A stretch of DNA of 64,000 bases from PALSA-555 sp963821325 (GTDB lineage Bacteria; Actinomycetota; Acidimicrobiia; IMCC26256; PALSA-555). Shown here in pieces: positions 1 to 7,987 of the stretch; within the stretch, counting starts at the first letter, position 1, and every line of letters starts with the position of its first letter. The stretch covers positions 186,001 to 250,000 of the forward strand of contig CAWGDC010000003.1 in assembly GCA_963821325.1 (NCBI GenBank), written 5' to 3'. Below the pieces are notes generated by a model. That model saw only the letters and a list, made by a program, of their open reading frames with translations, ran no database searches and was not told where the DNA came from. Position numbers and translations under genes: made by a program.

Positions 1-119
1 CCCGACAGGCCGGTGAACACGATCAGCCGGTCGCGGGGCAGCCGGAGGCTGACGTCTTTGAGGTTGTGCTCGCGGGCACCCTGGATCGTCAGGTGGTTGC
101 TCGCCGGCTCCGCCGCCAC
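1..119 (-). CDS. uvrA: UvrA excinuclease subunit A, N-terminal fragment (cut by window edge)
   Basis: The first 39 codons of UvrA, the damage-recognising ATPase of nucleotide excision repair, run off the left edge. The translation from a GTG start contains IQGAREHNLKDVSLRLPR and ends in VFTGLSG, the start of the first Walker A region, in the arrangement typical of UvrA N-termini. The GTG at 117-119 is preferred because a promoter-like -10 lies six bases upstream and a LexA-type box about 30 bases upstream. uvrB lies upstream on the same strand, 61 bases away. Only the beginning is visible, so intactness of the gene cannot be judged. Confidence 0.9.
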   Translation of the reverse strand, partial: MAAEPASNHLTIQGAREHNLKDVSLRLPRDRLIVFTGLS

Positions 120-125
120 CGGCTC

Positions 126-153
126 AGCGTACCGGCCGGGGCGCCCTGTCGAA
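126..153 (-). promoter_or_regulatory. Putative leaderless promoter of uvrA
   Basis: Read on the minus strand, a TTCGAC hexamer (148-153) and a TACGCT hexamer (126-131) are separated by 16 bases, fitting a sigma-70-type promoter. Only six bases separate the -10 box from the GTG start, so the transcript would be almost or fully leaderless, which is common in Actinobacteria. The -35 box overlaps the LexA-like palindrome, so repressor binding would block it. The assignment is from pattern only. Confidence 0.55.
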
Positions 154-164
154 CGGACGTTCGA
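149..164. promoter_or_regulatory. LexA/SOS box upstream of uvrA
   Basis: TCGAACGGACGTTCGA is a perfect palindrome that fits the Gram-positive/actinobacterial LexA operator core GAAC-N4-GTTC. It lies 30 bases upstream of the uvrA start and overlaps the predicted -35 element. uvrA is a classic SOS gene, so position and sequence agree. No similar box was seen directly upstream of uvrB at 2222-2290, so uvrB may be outside direct LexA control or may share transcripts from further upstream. Confidence 0.85.
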
Positions 165-180
165 TCGGCGGGGGCGTCGG

Positions 181-2221
181 CTACCCGACGGCGCGCAGCT
201 CGCGGCGCAGCTCGGTGATCTCGTCGCGGAGGCGGGCCGCCTCCTCGAAGCGCAGGTCCTTCGCCGCGTCGTGCATCTCCTCCTGGAGGGTCTGGATGAG
301 CCGCCCGAGGTCATCGGGGGCGACGCCGGCCAGGTCGAACACCGCAGAGCGGGTGGGCTGGCGGCCCCGGCCCCGGCCGCGGCCGCGGCCTCGCGGCGCG
401 GAGGCATCGTCGCCGGTGTCGCGGGCCCGGACCATCTCGAGGATGTCCGTGACCTTCTTGCGGATGGTCTGCGGGTCGATGCCGTGCTCGGTGTTGTAGG
501 CGACCTGCTTGTGGCGACGCCGGTTCGTCTCCGAGATGGCCTTGCGCATCGAGTCGGTGACCTCGTCGGCGTACATCACGACCTGCCCGTCGACGTTGCG
601 GGCGGCGCGGCCGATCATCTGGACGAGCGACGTCTCCGAGCGGAGGAACCCCTCCTTGTCGGCGTCGAGGATGGCGACGAGCGACACCTCGGGCAGGTCG
701 AGCCCTTCCCGGAGCAGGTTGATGCCGACGAGCACGTCGAACTCGCCGAGGCGCAGCGACCGGAGGATCTCGACGCGTTCGAGGGTGTCGACCTCGCTGT
801 GCAGATAGCGGACGCGCATCCCGAGCTCGATGAGGTAGTCGGTGAGGTCCTCGGCCATCTTCTTGGTCAGGGTGGTGACGAGCACCCGCTGGTCTCGGGT
901 CTCGCGCTCGCGGATCTCGGCGACCAGGTCGTCGATCTGGCCCCGGGTCGGCCGCACGATGACCTCCGGGTCGATGAGGCCGGTCGGCCGCACGATCTGC
1001 TCCACGATCCGGCCCGACGTCTCCAGCTCGTACGGGCCCGGCGTGGCGGAGAGGAACACGACCTGGTTGACCTTCTGGAGGAACTCGTCGAAGCGCAACG
1101 GCCGGTTGTCAAGCGCCGACGGGAGCCGGAACCCGTGGTCGACGAGCGTCTCCTTCCGCGACCGGTCCCCCTCGTACTGGCCGTGCAGCTGGGGGACGGT
1201 GACGTGCGACTCGTCGAGCACCACGAGGAAGTCGTCGGGGAAGTAGTCGAGCAGCGTGTACGGCGCCTCCCCCGCGGCTCGCCCGTCGAGGTGCCGCGAG
1301 TAGTTCTCGATCCCGGAGCAGACACCGACCTCGCGGAGCATCTCGAGGTCATAGGTCGTGCGCATCCGCAGCCGCTGCGCCTCGAGGAGCTTGTCGTGCC
1401 CCTCGAGCCAGGCGAGCCGCTCGGCCAGCTCGGCCTCGATGCCCTCGATCGCCGTCCGTAGGCGCGACTCGGACGTCACGTAGTGCGACGCCGGGAACAG
1501 CACGAGGCGCTCGAGCTCCTCGACGACCTCGCCGGTCAGCGGGTCGACCGAAACGATCCGCTCGACCTCGTCGCCGAACAACTGGATGCGCACCGCCCGC
1601 TCCTCATAGGAGGGGAACACCTCGATGGTGTCACCCCGCACCCGGAACTTGTTGCGCGGCGAACGCGACATCGTTGCGCTCGTACTGCAGCTCGACGAGC
1701 CGGGCGAGCACCGCCCGCTGGTCCCGCTCCTCGCCCCGGTCGAGGATCAGGCACTGCCGCTCGTACTCGGCGGGGGCACCGAGCCCGTAGATCGCGGACA
1801 CCGACGCGACGATGACGACGTCGCGTCTCGACATGAGCGCGCTCGTCGCCGAGTGGCGCAGCCGGTCGATCTCGTCGTTGATCGACGAGTCCTTCTCGAT
1901 GTAGGTGTCCGTCGTCGGGAGGTACGCCTCGGGCTGGTAGTAGTCGTAGTAGGAGACGAAGTACTCCACCCGGTTCGACGGGAAGAAGTCCCGGAACTCC
2001 GAGGTCAGCTGCGCGGCGAGGCTCTTGTTCGGGGCGAGCACCAGCGTCGGCCGCTGCGCCTCGGCGATCACCCCGGCGATCGTGAACGACTTCCCCGATC
2101 CGGTGATGCCGAGCAGCGTCTGGAAGCGCTCCCCGGCCTCGACGCCGGCGGCGAGCCCGGCGATGGCGGCGGGCTGATCCCCCGCGGCGCGGAACTCCGA
2201 CACCAGCTCGAGGGGAGGCAC
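181..2221 (-). CDS. uvrB: UvrB excinuclease subunit B (one frameshift)
   Basis: UvrB is the helicase-like subunit that verifies lesions after UvrA and recruits UvrC. The N-terminal part has the Walker A motif GITGSGKS and the beta-hairpin YYDYYQPEAY. The C-terminal part has the helicase motifs ILDADKEGFLRS and MIGRAARN, and ends with a UVR domain (LRFEEAARLRDEI) that contacts UvrC. The frame changes near 1655-1662: QYERNDVAF continues as NKFRVRGDTIEVFP only after removing one base in a GCCGCGC stretch. The rest is fully conserved, so a sequencing indel is more likely than loss of the gene. The GTG start at 2221 matches the usual UvrB N-terminus (LVSEFRAAGDQPAAI). The repaired length of about 680 aa is normal. 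Confidence 0.93.
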
Positions 2222-2287
2222 CCGCCGATCGTACCGACCGGCCGCGACAGCACGGCGCGGCCGGCGCGTCGGCGTGCCGCCGCCGGG

Positions 2288-3154
2288 TCAGCAGGTGAGC
2301 CCGAGCCCGACGGCCGCGGCGGTCAGCGGATCGCCGAGGATGCTGATCTGGTTGCCGATGGATTGGAGCTGCGCGGCGCTGGCGTTGGTGTTGAGCTCGC
2401 GCTGGGCCTGGGTGAGCTTCTGGACGGCCTGGTTGACGAGGCCCTGGAACGCCGCGTACGGCGCGGCGGAGCCGGCGGGCGGCGGGATCGCCTGCAGGTC
2501 GACCTGGAAGGCCCGGAACGCCGCGGTGAGGTTCCCGACGAGGTCGGTGACGCTCGAAAGGTCGGTGAGGTCGACGTTGGCGCTCGACATGCTGATCTTC
2601 TGGTCGAGCCGCGAGCACGCCGCGTCCGCGTCCGTCGCGAACGTGCCGGTCAGGGGCAGGTCGGCCTGCACGAGCGCCCCGACCTGGGCCATGTACGCCG
2701 CCCCGAACGCCTGGCTCGAGCACGCCGCGGGCAGCTTCTCCTGCTTCTGGTGCCGGTCGATCGACGCGTAGACGCCTTGGAGCTGGTGGAGCAGCTGCGT
2801 GGCGAGCGGGCCATCGCCGGCGAGGAGGGCCTGGGGGATGGAGCCGGCGTCGAGGTTCGTGGGGTCGGCGAGGAGATCCGAGTTGATAAGGCCGCGCTCG
2901 ACGGCCGAGACCCAGCCCGAGGAGGGGTTCGGGGTGACGGACTCGACCTCGGCGGCGTCCCAGTCCAAGAGCCGGCGGGCGATCGTCGTCGCCGCGGTTT
3001 GGAGCGACGTGGGCGGCGCCAGCCGCGTGTCGACGCGCACCGCGGCCTGGCAGCGCGCCGCGGGCTTCGTGGTGCCCGGGACCGCGGCCCCGGCCCGACC
3101 CGCGGTGACGAGGGTGCCCACCGCGACGACGACAAGGCTGACGGCCTGGAGCAT
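2288..3154 (-). CDS. Secreted protein of unknown function
   Basis: A 288-aa protein begins with a hydrophobic stretch (LQAVSLVVVAVGTLVTAG) followed by small residues, a probable Sec signal peptide with cleavage near AGAA. The mature part is mostly helical, Gln/Ala/Leu-rich, and carries four cysteines (RCQ, ACS, ACS and the last residue, LTC) that could form two disulfides outside the cell. I recognise no family. It stands alone between uvrB and coaE on the same strand, with gaps of 66 and 79 bases. Codon use (GC-rich third positions) and the long open frame support a real gene. No function is proposed. Confidence 0.7.
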   Translation of the reverse strand: MLQAVSLVVVAVGTLVTAGRAGAAVPGTTKPAARCQAAVRVDTRLAPPTSLQTAATTIARRLLDWDAAEVESVTPNPSSGWVSAVERGLINSDLLADPTNLDAGSIPQALLAGDGPLATQLLHQLQGVYASIDRHQKQEKLPAACSSQAFGAAYMAQVGALVQADLPLTGTFATDADAACSRLDQKISMSSANVDLTDLSSVTDLVGNLTAAFRAFQVDLQAIPPPAGSAAPYAAFQGLVNQAVQKLTQAQRELNTNASAAQLQSIGNQISILGDPLTAAAVGLGLTC

Positions 3155-3233
3155 CCCCGGCCCCTCGATGTCGTGGATGGACGGCCTACCAAGCCTCGCG
3201 CGGCCCCGGCGACGGGCCGGGCGCGGTCACCGG

Positions 3234-3845
3234 TCAGGGGGACGGCTGGTCGCGGCGGCGCAGGAGGTCCGCCCAGACCGCCTCGACCTGGCGTTCGAGC
3301 GCGTCGAGGTCGCCGCCGTTGTCGATGACGTGGGTCGCCAGGGCACGGCGCTCGGCGTCGCTGGCCTGGGCGGCGATCCGCCGCTCGGCGTCGGCGCGTG
3401 AGATCCCGCGCTGCTCGAGGCGGGCGAGGCGGACCGCCTCGGGCGCCTCGACGACGATGACGAACGGATAGCCCCGGCCACGCGCCTGTGCCGATTCGGC
3501 GAGGAGGGGCACGTCGCAGATCACGACCGCGTCGCGGGGCGCGTCGCGGAGCCGACGAGTGAACTCGTCGTTGATCGCGGGATGGGTGATGGCGTCGAGG
3601 TCGGCGCGGGCGGCGTCGTCGGCGAACGCCGCCGCGGCGAGCGCGGGCCGGTCGAGGCGGCCGTCGCCGTCGAGGATCTGCGGGCCGAATCGGTCGACGA
3701 GCGCGGCGAGCGTGGGCTGGCCGGGTTCGACGACCTCGCGGGCGATGGCGTCAGCGTCGACGAGCGCCGCGCCGCGTTGCACGAGCAGCGCGGCGACGGT
3801 CGACTTGCCGGACCCGATTCCCCCGGTGAGCGCGACGGCGACCAT
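3234..3845 (-). CDS. coaE: Dephospho-CoA kinase CoaE
   Basis: CoaE phosphorylates dephospho-CoA on the ribose 3'-OH, the last step of coenzyme A synthesis. The 203-aa protein starts MVAVALTGGIGSGKST, a P-loop in the usual place. It continues with the family sequences VDADAIAREVVEPGQP and ITHPAI, and with a VICDVPLLAE strand in the lid/CoA-binding region. The ATG at 3843-3845 is chosen because it places the P-loop at residue 8. An in-frame extension to 4178 has no family similarity. The C-terminus is short; many actinobacterial CoaE proteins are fused to a UPF0157 (GrpB-like) domain, which is absent here. Confidence 0.93.
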   Translation of the reverse strand: MVAVALTGGIGSGKSTVAALLVQRGAALVDADAIAREVVEPGQPTLAALVDRFGPQILDGDGRLDRPALAAAAFADDAARADLDAITHPAINDEFTRRLRDAPRDAVVICDVPLLAESAQARGRGYPFVIVVEAPEAVRLARLEQRGISRADAERRIAAQASDAERRALATHVIDNGGDLDALERQVEAVWADLLRRRDQPSP

Positions 3846-3856
3846 CGCGGCGCAGG

Positions 3857-4375
3857 CTACGGCGTCGGGACCAGCCGGGCCGTCGCGCCGGGGTGGTGCG
3901 TCCAGCCGGTGAACACGACGGTCAAGGTCGACGGCTGCACCTCGACGGCGCCGATGTCGCAGCCCGCCCCGGCCCGTCGCGGGAGGAGCCGCTAGTCGGT
4001 CGTGACGCCGGCGGCGGGTTCGCCGGTGCAGCGGCCCGGGTCGAGGGGGATGTCGTCGATGAGCCGGCTCCCGGTCTGCGGGAGCAGCGTCGGAGGAGAG
4101 CCGCCGTTGTTCGCGAGGGTGCCGAGCAGCGGGTCGTTCGCGACGCCGATCAGGCTCGTCGGCTGGTTGAGCTGACACGAGCCGACGGCAGCCGCCGCGT
4201 CGTCGGAGACCTTGTACCCGAGCGACGTGAACGAGCCGATCCTGCCCGAGCAGCTGACGCCGCCGCCGATGAGCACCGTCCCGTCCGTCGTGAGCGTGCC
4301 GCCGACGTTCCGGTTGTTGTTCGTGGCACCGATGGACGCGGTGTTGTCGACGCTGGTGCGGTTACCCGATCGCGG
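3857..4375 (-). pseudogene. C-terminal relic of a choice-of-anchor-Q type surface protein, with an internal TAG
   Basis: A frame without a start codon encodes a Thr/Asn-rich segment, then GTLANNGGSPPTLLPQTGSRLID, interrupted here as GTLANNGGSPPTL and LLPQTGSRLID. It ends CDIGAVEV plus a short tail. In choice-of-anchor-Q and polymorphic parallel-beta-helix proteins this region reads NGG-PTLLP-SPLID...DQRG..RP...CDIGAVE. The codon expected to be Gln of DQRG is TAG (3992-3994), but the same frame stays open to a second stop at 3857-3859. At the upstream end the frame closes with TGA just inside the end of the neighbouring surface-protein gene, so the N-terminal bulk is gone. This looks like the decayed tail of a deleted secreted protein. 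Confidence 0.6.
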
Positions 4376-7234
4376 CGTTCAGCGCGGCAAGGACGTCGTC
4401 GCCGACGGCGAGGGGTCCACCGAAGACGATGCCCTGGGTCGTGGATGCGAGGGTGTTGAGGTACGCGGCGATGGGTGCGGGTAATGGCGCATGGGTGTTG
4501 ACGAGCAGCATCGCTCCGAGGCGCCCGCCGGTGGCCATGTACACACCGCCGGTGAGCGCGTCCGGGTAGTTCAGCCCGGTGGCGGCGCCGAACATCGTGG
4601 CGTGCGGGAAGAACTGGCTCGCGACCGCCGCCGAGGTCCCGAACAGGTCGGCCCCGTAGACCGGCGTCGCGGACGGGTCGGCGCCCGCCGCGGCCATCGG
4701 TCCACCGATCGCGTATCGCGTCGACGGCGGGTGCGCGGCCAGGTAGGCGCCGGTCTCGGGAGCCTGCGTGGCACCGTCGGTCAACAAGATCGCCCCGTGG
4801 GAGTGGATCGCGGCTGGCACCGCGGACAGCGCGTCGGGGAAGTCCAAGCCTGTGGCTTCGAAGATGGTGGTCGGATCACCGAGTTGCTGCGCGATCGCCA
4901 CCGCGGTCGCGAACTCGTCGGTGCCTTCGATGCGCTTCGGCACATACCCCGCGGTGGTGAGGATCTGGTCGATGGACGGGCTCAACGCCTGCGGCCCACC
5001 CAGGAGGTCGACTGTCGCGCCCTCGGGCAGCACCCGTTGAATCTCGGCCAGGACCCGCGTGTCGAGTGCGACCGGTCCGCTGGAGGCCGGACCCGGGGTG
5101 AGCAGCAGCGGACCCCCAACCTTGGCGGCCAGCGGGCCACCGGCGAGCGCGTCGGAGAAGAAGTCCGAGCGAGCCAACACCACGGCCTCGGCCGAGCCCC
5201 GGGCCGGGAACGTGGCCTGGGACACCGCGATCGCGGTGCTGACCGCGTCCGGGCCCGAGGTACGCGTCGCGCCCCCGACGTCGAACGGCGTGCTCGTTGT
5301 CGTCGCCCCGTCGACGGTGTCGGTCGCGGTCAGCGTGTAGCCGACACCTGGCCGATCGACGGTGCAACCTTCGAAGGTCGCGACCCCCGAGACGGGCGCG
5401 ACCGGGTTCGGCGCACACGTCAGCATCCCGCCCGGCGTGCCCGTTCCCGGCGTGATCGACAACCCGATCCGATCACCCCCGGCCGGGTCGTCGACCATCA
5501 CCACCGGCTGCGGTGACACCGGTCGGCCCACCGCGCCATCGCCCGGCTCCGTGATGAACCGGAGCTGCGATGCCGGACTCGGCGCCGGGTCGATCGTGAC
5601 GGTGTAGCGGCGCGTTCCGGTCGCATGGACGCTGTCGGTTGCGGTCACCGTGAACGGGTAGCTCCCGGCGGCGGTCGGGGTCCCCGAGATCACGCCGGTC
5701 GTGGCGTCCAGGCTCAGGCCGGGTGGCAAGCCGGTGGCGCTGAAGGTCACGATGCCGGTGCCTCCGCTGGCGGCGACGGTCTGGTCGTACGGGCTGCCGA
5801 CCGTCCCGGCGTCGAGGCCGAGCGGGGAGACAACGATCGCGGGGTTGATCGTCACCGTGTACATCTGGCTGCCCGTCACGCCCGTCACGTCGGTCGCGCT
5901 GACCTCGAACGTCGATGGACCGACCACCGTCGGGGTTCCGGACAGCGCGCCCGTCGATGTGTCGAGCTGCAGGCCGGCGGGTGGTGTGCCGACGACCGCG
6001 AACGTCATCGGTGGTGTGCCCCCGGTCGTGGTGATGGCCTGGTTGTACCCGGGCTGGTTGACCGTCCAGTCGGCGAGTGTGGTCGGCACGAGGCTGATCG
6101 ACGACGAGTTGATGGTGACCGCGTAGTCCTGCGCCGTCTGATCGCCGAGGGCGTCGGTCGCGGTGATCGTGAACTGGAACAGGCCCGTCGCGGTGGGCGT
6201 CCCCGAGATCAGACCGGACCCGGCATCGAAGCTCAGGCCGGTGGGGAGCGTTCCGGTCAGCGCCAGCGTCGTGGCCCCGCTGCCGCCCGAGGTGGTGACG
6301 GTCTGGCGGTACCCGGCCTGGTTGACCGTCCAGTTCGACAGGGTCGACGGGGAGATCGTCACCCAGGAGATCGTCACCGACCCGTTCCCGATGCCCCCGC
6401 CGGCCACGTTCGTGACGTTGGTCGCGCCGGCTTCGACGAACCCCGACCCGCCACCACCGCCACCCCCGGCGGTGTCTTCGCGGTCGCCGCCGCCACCGCC
6501 ACCTCCGAAGTAGCCGCCACCTCCACCACCACCGGCGACGCCCGGCGAGGTGGGGACCGACCCTCCGTCGCCACCGGTCCCTCCCGTTGCACTGTGACCG
6601 TCCGAGGTGGGAGTGGAGCTGCCGGTGCCCCCGCCGCCGGCGACGAGTTGGGTTCCGTCGCCACCGCCGTGCACGGTGTCGAACGGACCGCCCCCGTCGC
6701 CGCCGGCAGTCCCGGAGCTCCCGCCGCCGGTCCCTCCGCCACCGGTGAATGGAGCGAACACCGCGCCGGCGCCGCCGCCACCACCGGCGACGAGCACCCG
6801 GTTGCCCTCCCCCGCGCCGCCCTGGCGGACATCGGTGCTGCCCCCGCCACCGCCGGCGTCGGTGTCGGCGAAGCCGCTCGAGCCGCCCCGGTCACCACCG
6901 AATCCGCCGGCCCCGCGAACGAACATGGGCATGCTGTTGCCGCCGGCACAGCCGACATTGATCGGCATCGTCTGGCCGGGCGTCACCGAGATCGTGGCCT
7001 TCACGTGCCCGCCAGCCCCACCCGACGCACCGCCGACGAGGAACGTCTTACCGCCAGCCGCGCCGAGCAGCTCGAACGACGCGACGGTGACGCCCGGCGG
7101 CACCACCCAGGACTGGGAGGCGCGCGCGTGCAAACAAAGGCCTGGTCGGCCGATGCGGGCGAGGCGAGCGCCGTCAGCGCACCCACGCACAGGACCGCGG
7201 CGACCGCTCCCGCGCCAGCCCGTCGAACCCGCAT
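4362..7234 (-). CDS. Large secreted protein: Gly-rich, Ig-like (He_PIG) and CW_binding_2 repeats (one frameshift)
   Basis: The repaired product is about 957 aa. A signal peptide (VAAVLCVGALTALASPASA) is in one frame at 7145-7234. The body follows in another frame from about 7125, consistent with a 2-base expansion of a CG run. Domains in order: a Gly-rich segment (about 50-280) with many GGGGG blocks; three putative Ig modules, each with LSFDAGSGLISGTPT-like signatures and ending TVTI; a further Ig-like segment; then three cell-wall-binding repeat 2 units (IGGPMA, FGGPLAV, DLLGGPQALS) at the C-terminus. CW_binding_2 repeats hold proteins to the envelope non-covalently, so this is probably a surface adhesin or matrix protein. 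The stop is the natural end of the last repeat. Function inferred only. Confidence 0.8.
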
Positions 7235-7987
7235 CTCGCTACGTCACACCGCGCGGGGCCACGGCGCAACGTTGCCGGCGAGGCACGGCCCGAGAATCGG
7301 CGGCCGAGGTCGGCTCGGCCTGCTGGACGGCGAGCACCCCGATCGAGTCGACACTCGACGCTGACTCACCCACGAGCCGCACAGGGTCGGCGCGCCGGCC
7401 GGCCCCCGACTCGCACTTCCGTCCACGGGCAAGCGCAGGTCGTTGCAGCTCGCGATCTCCGCGCTCCTTACCAGCGTCGCGCCGGGGCCGGCCCCACCCG
7501 GGATCAGCTCCACCGGCTCTCGGCGCGGGGTCGATACCTCGACCAATCAGCCGAACCTCGACCAATCAGCCGACGCATCGGTGGGAACGGCGCGGTCCGA
7601 CACGACCGAGGACACGCCGCGTCAGCCTCCGGGCACCGGGGATCGGCCACACGTTGTACGACCTCGCCGTGACGAGGGCGATGCGTGCTATCGGTGAGGC
7701 GCCCCGACCGTCGGGAGCCGACGGTGTGGACCGATCGTCAGCGGGTTCCTCGCCGGCTGTCCGTATCGACCACGAGGTGGGGGCGGGGTGCTTCGAGCCA
7801 GTCGGTCGGGAAGGCGGCACCCACGGATCGAGTGGGTCGACGACACGCACGTCAGCGGGCGAACGAGCTGGGTGGTCGCCGACCGCCGCGGCTAGCCGGG
7901 GCACCAGGATGCTGACCGTGGCTTGGGTCGGTGACCCGGCGTGCGTGGCGTTGACGAGGACCTCGCTGGCCGCTGAACGTCAGACTA
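7235..7987. other. About 750-base region without a supported gene
   Basis: This stretch lies upstream of the large surface-protein gene and downstream of the FecR-domain gene, both on the minus strand. Open frames occur on both strands, but none has recognisable motifs, a ribosome-binding site, or a composition that stands out. The only distinct feature is a 19-base perfect tandem repeat at 7536-7573. It may hold the promoter of the surface gene or debris of a lost gene. Confidence 0.5.
7536..7573. repeat. Perfect 19-base tandem duplication
   Basis: The unit ACCTCGACCAATCAGCCGA occurs twice in a row (7536-7554 and 7555-7573) with no mismatch. Its CCAATCAG core is AT-rich compared with its surroundings. 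It sits about 300 bases upstream of the surface-protein start, so it could be a regulator-binding direct repeat or a recent slippage product. No other copy was noticed in the window. Confidence 0.7.

Noticed and set aside
13..1461. 482-aa plus-strand open frame opposite uvrB
   Set aside because: It is the mirror of a GC-rich coding frame; the minus strand has unmistakable UvrB motifs and the plus translation is low-complexity Arg/Val/Asp sequence.
1655..1662. Programmed ribosomal frameshift in uvrB
   Set aside because: Similar breaks occur in many unrelated genes at short G/C runs, with no slippery heptamer or downstream structure; assembly indels explain them better.
3234..4178. Extending coaE to 314 aa with the upstream in-frame sequence
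   Set aside because: The extra 110 residues are Arg/Pro/His-rich noise; MVAVALTGGIGSGKST is the standard CoaE start, and the extension overlaps the surface-protein relic in another frame.
4492..5516. Plus-strand open frames over the cell-wall-binding repeats
   Set aside because: They are antisense shadows; the minus strand carries three recognisable CW_binding_2 units.
7566..7904. 112-aa minus-strand open frame in the gene-poor region
   Set aside because: No motif, no ribosome site, and coding-like third-position bias is weaker than in neighbouring genes.
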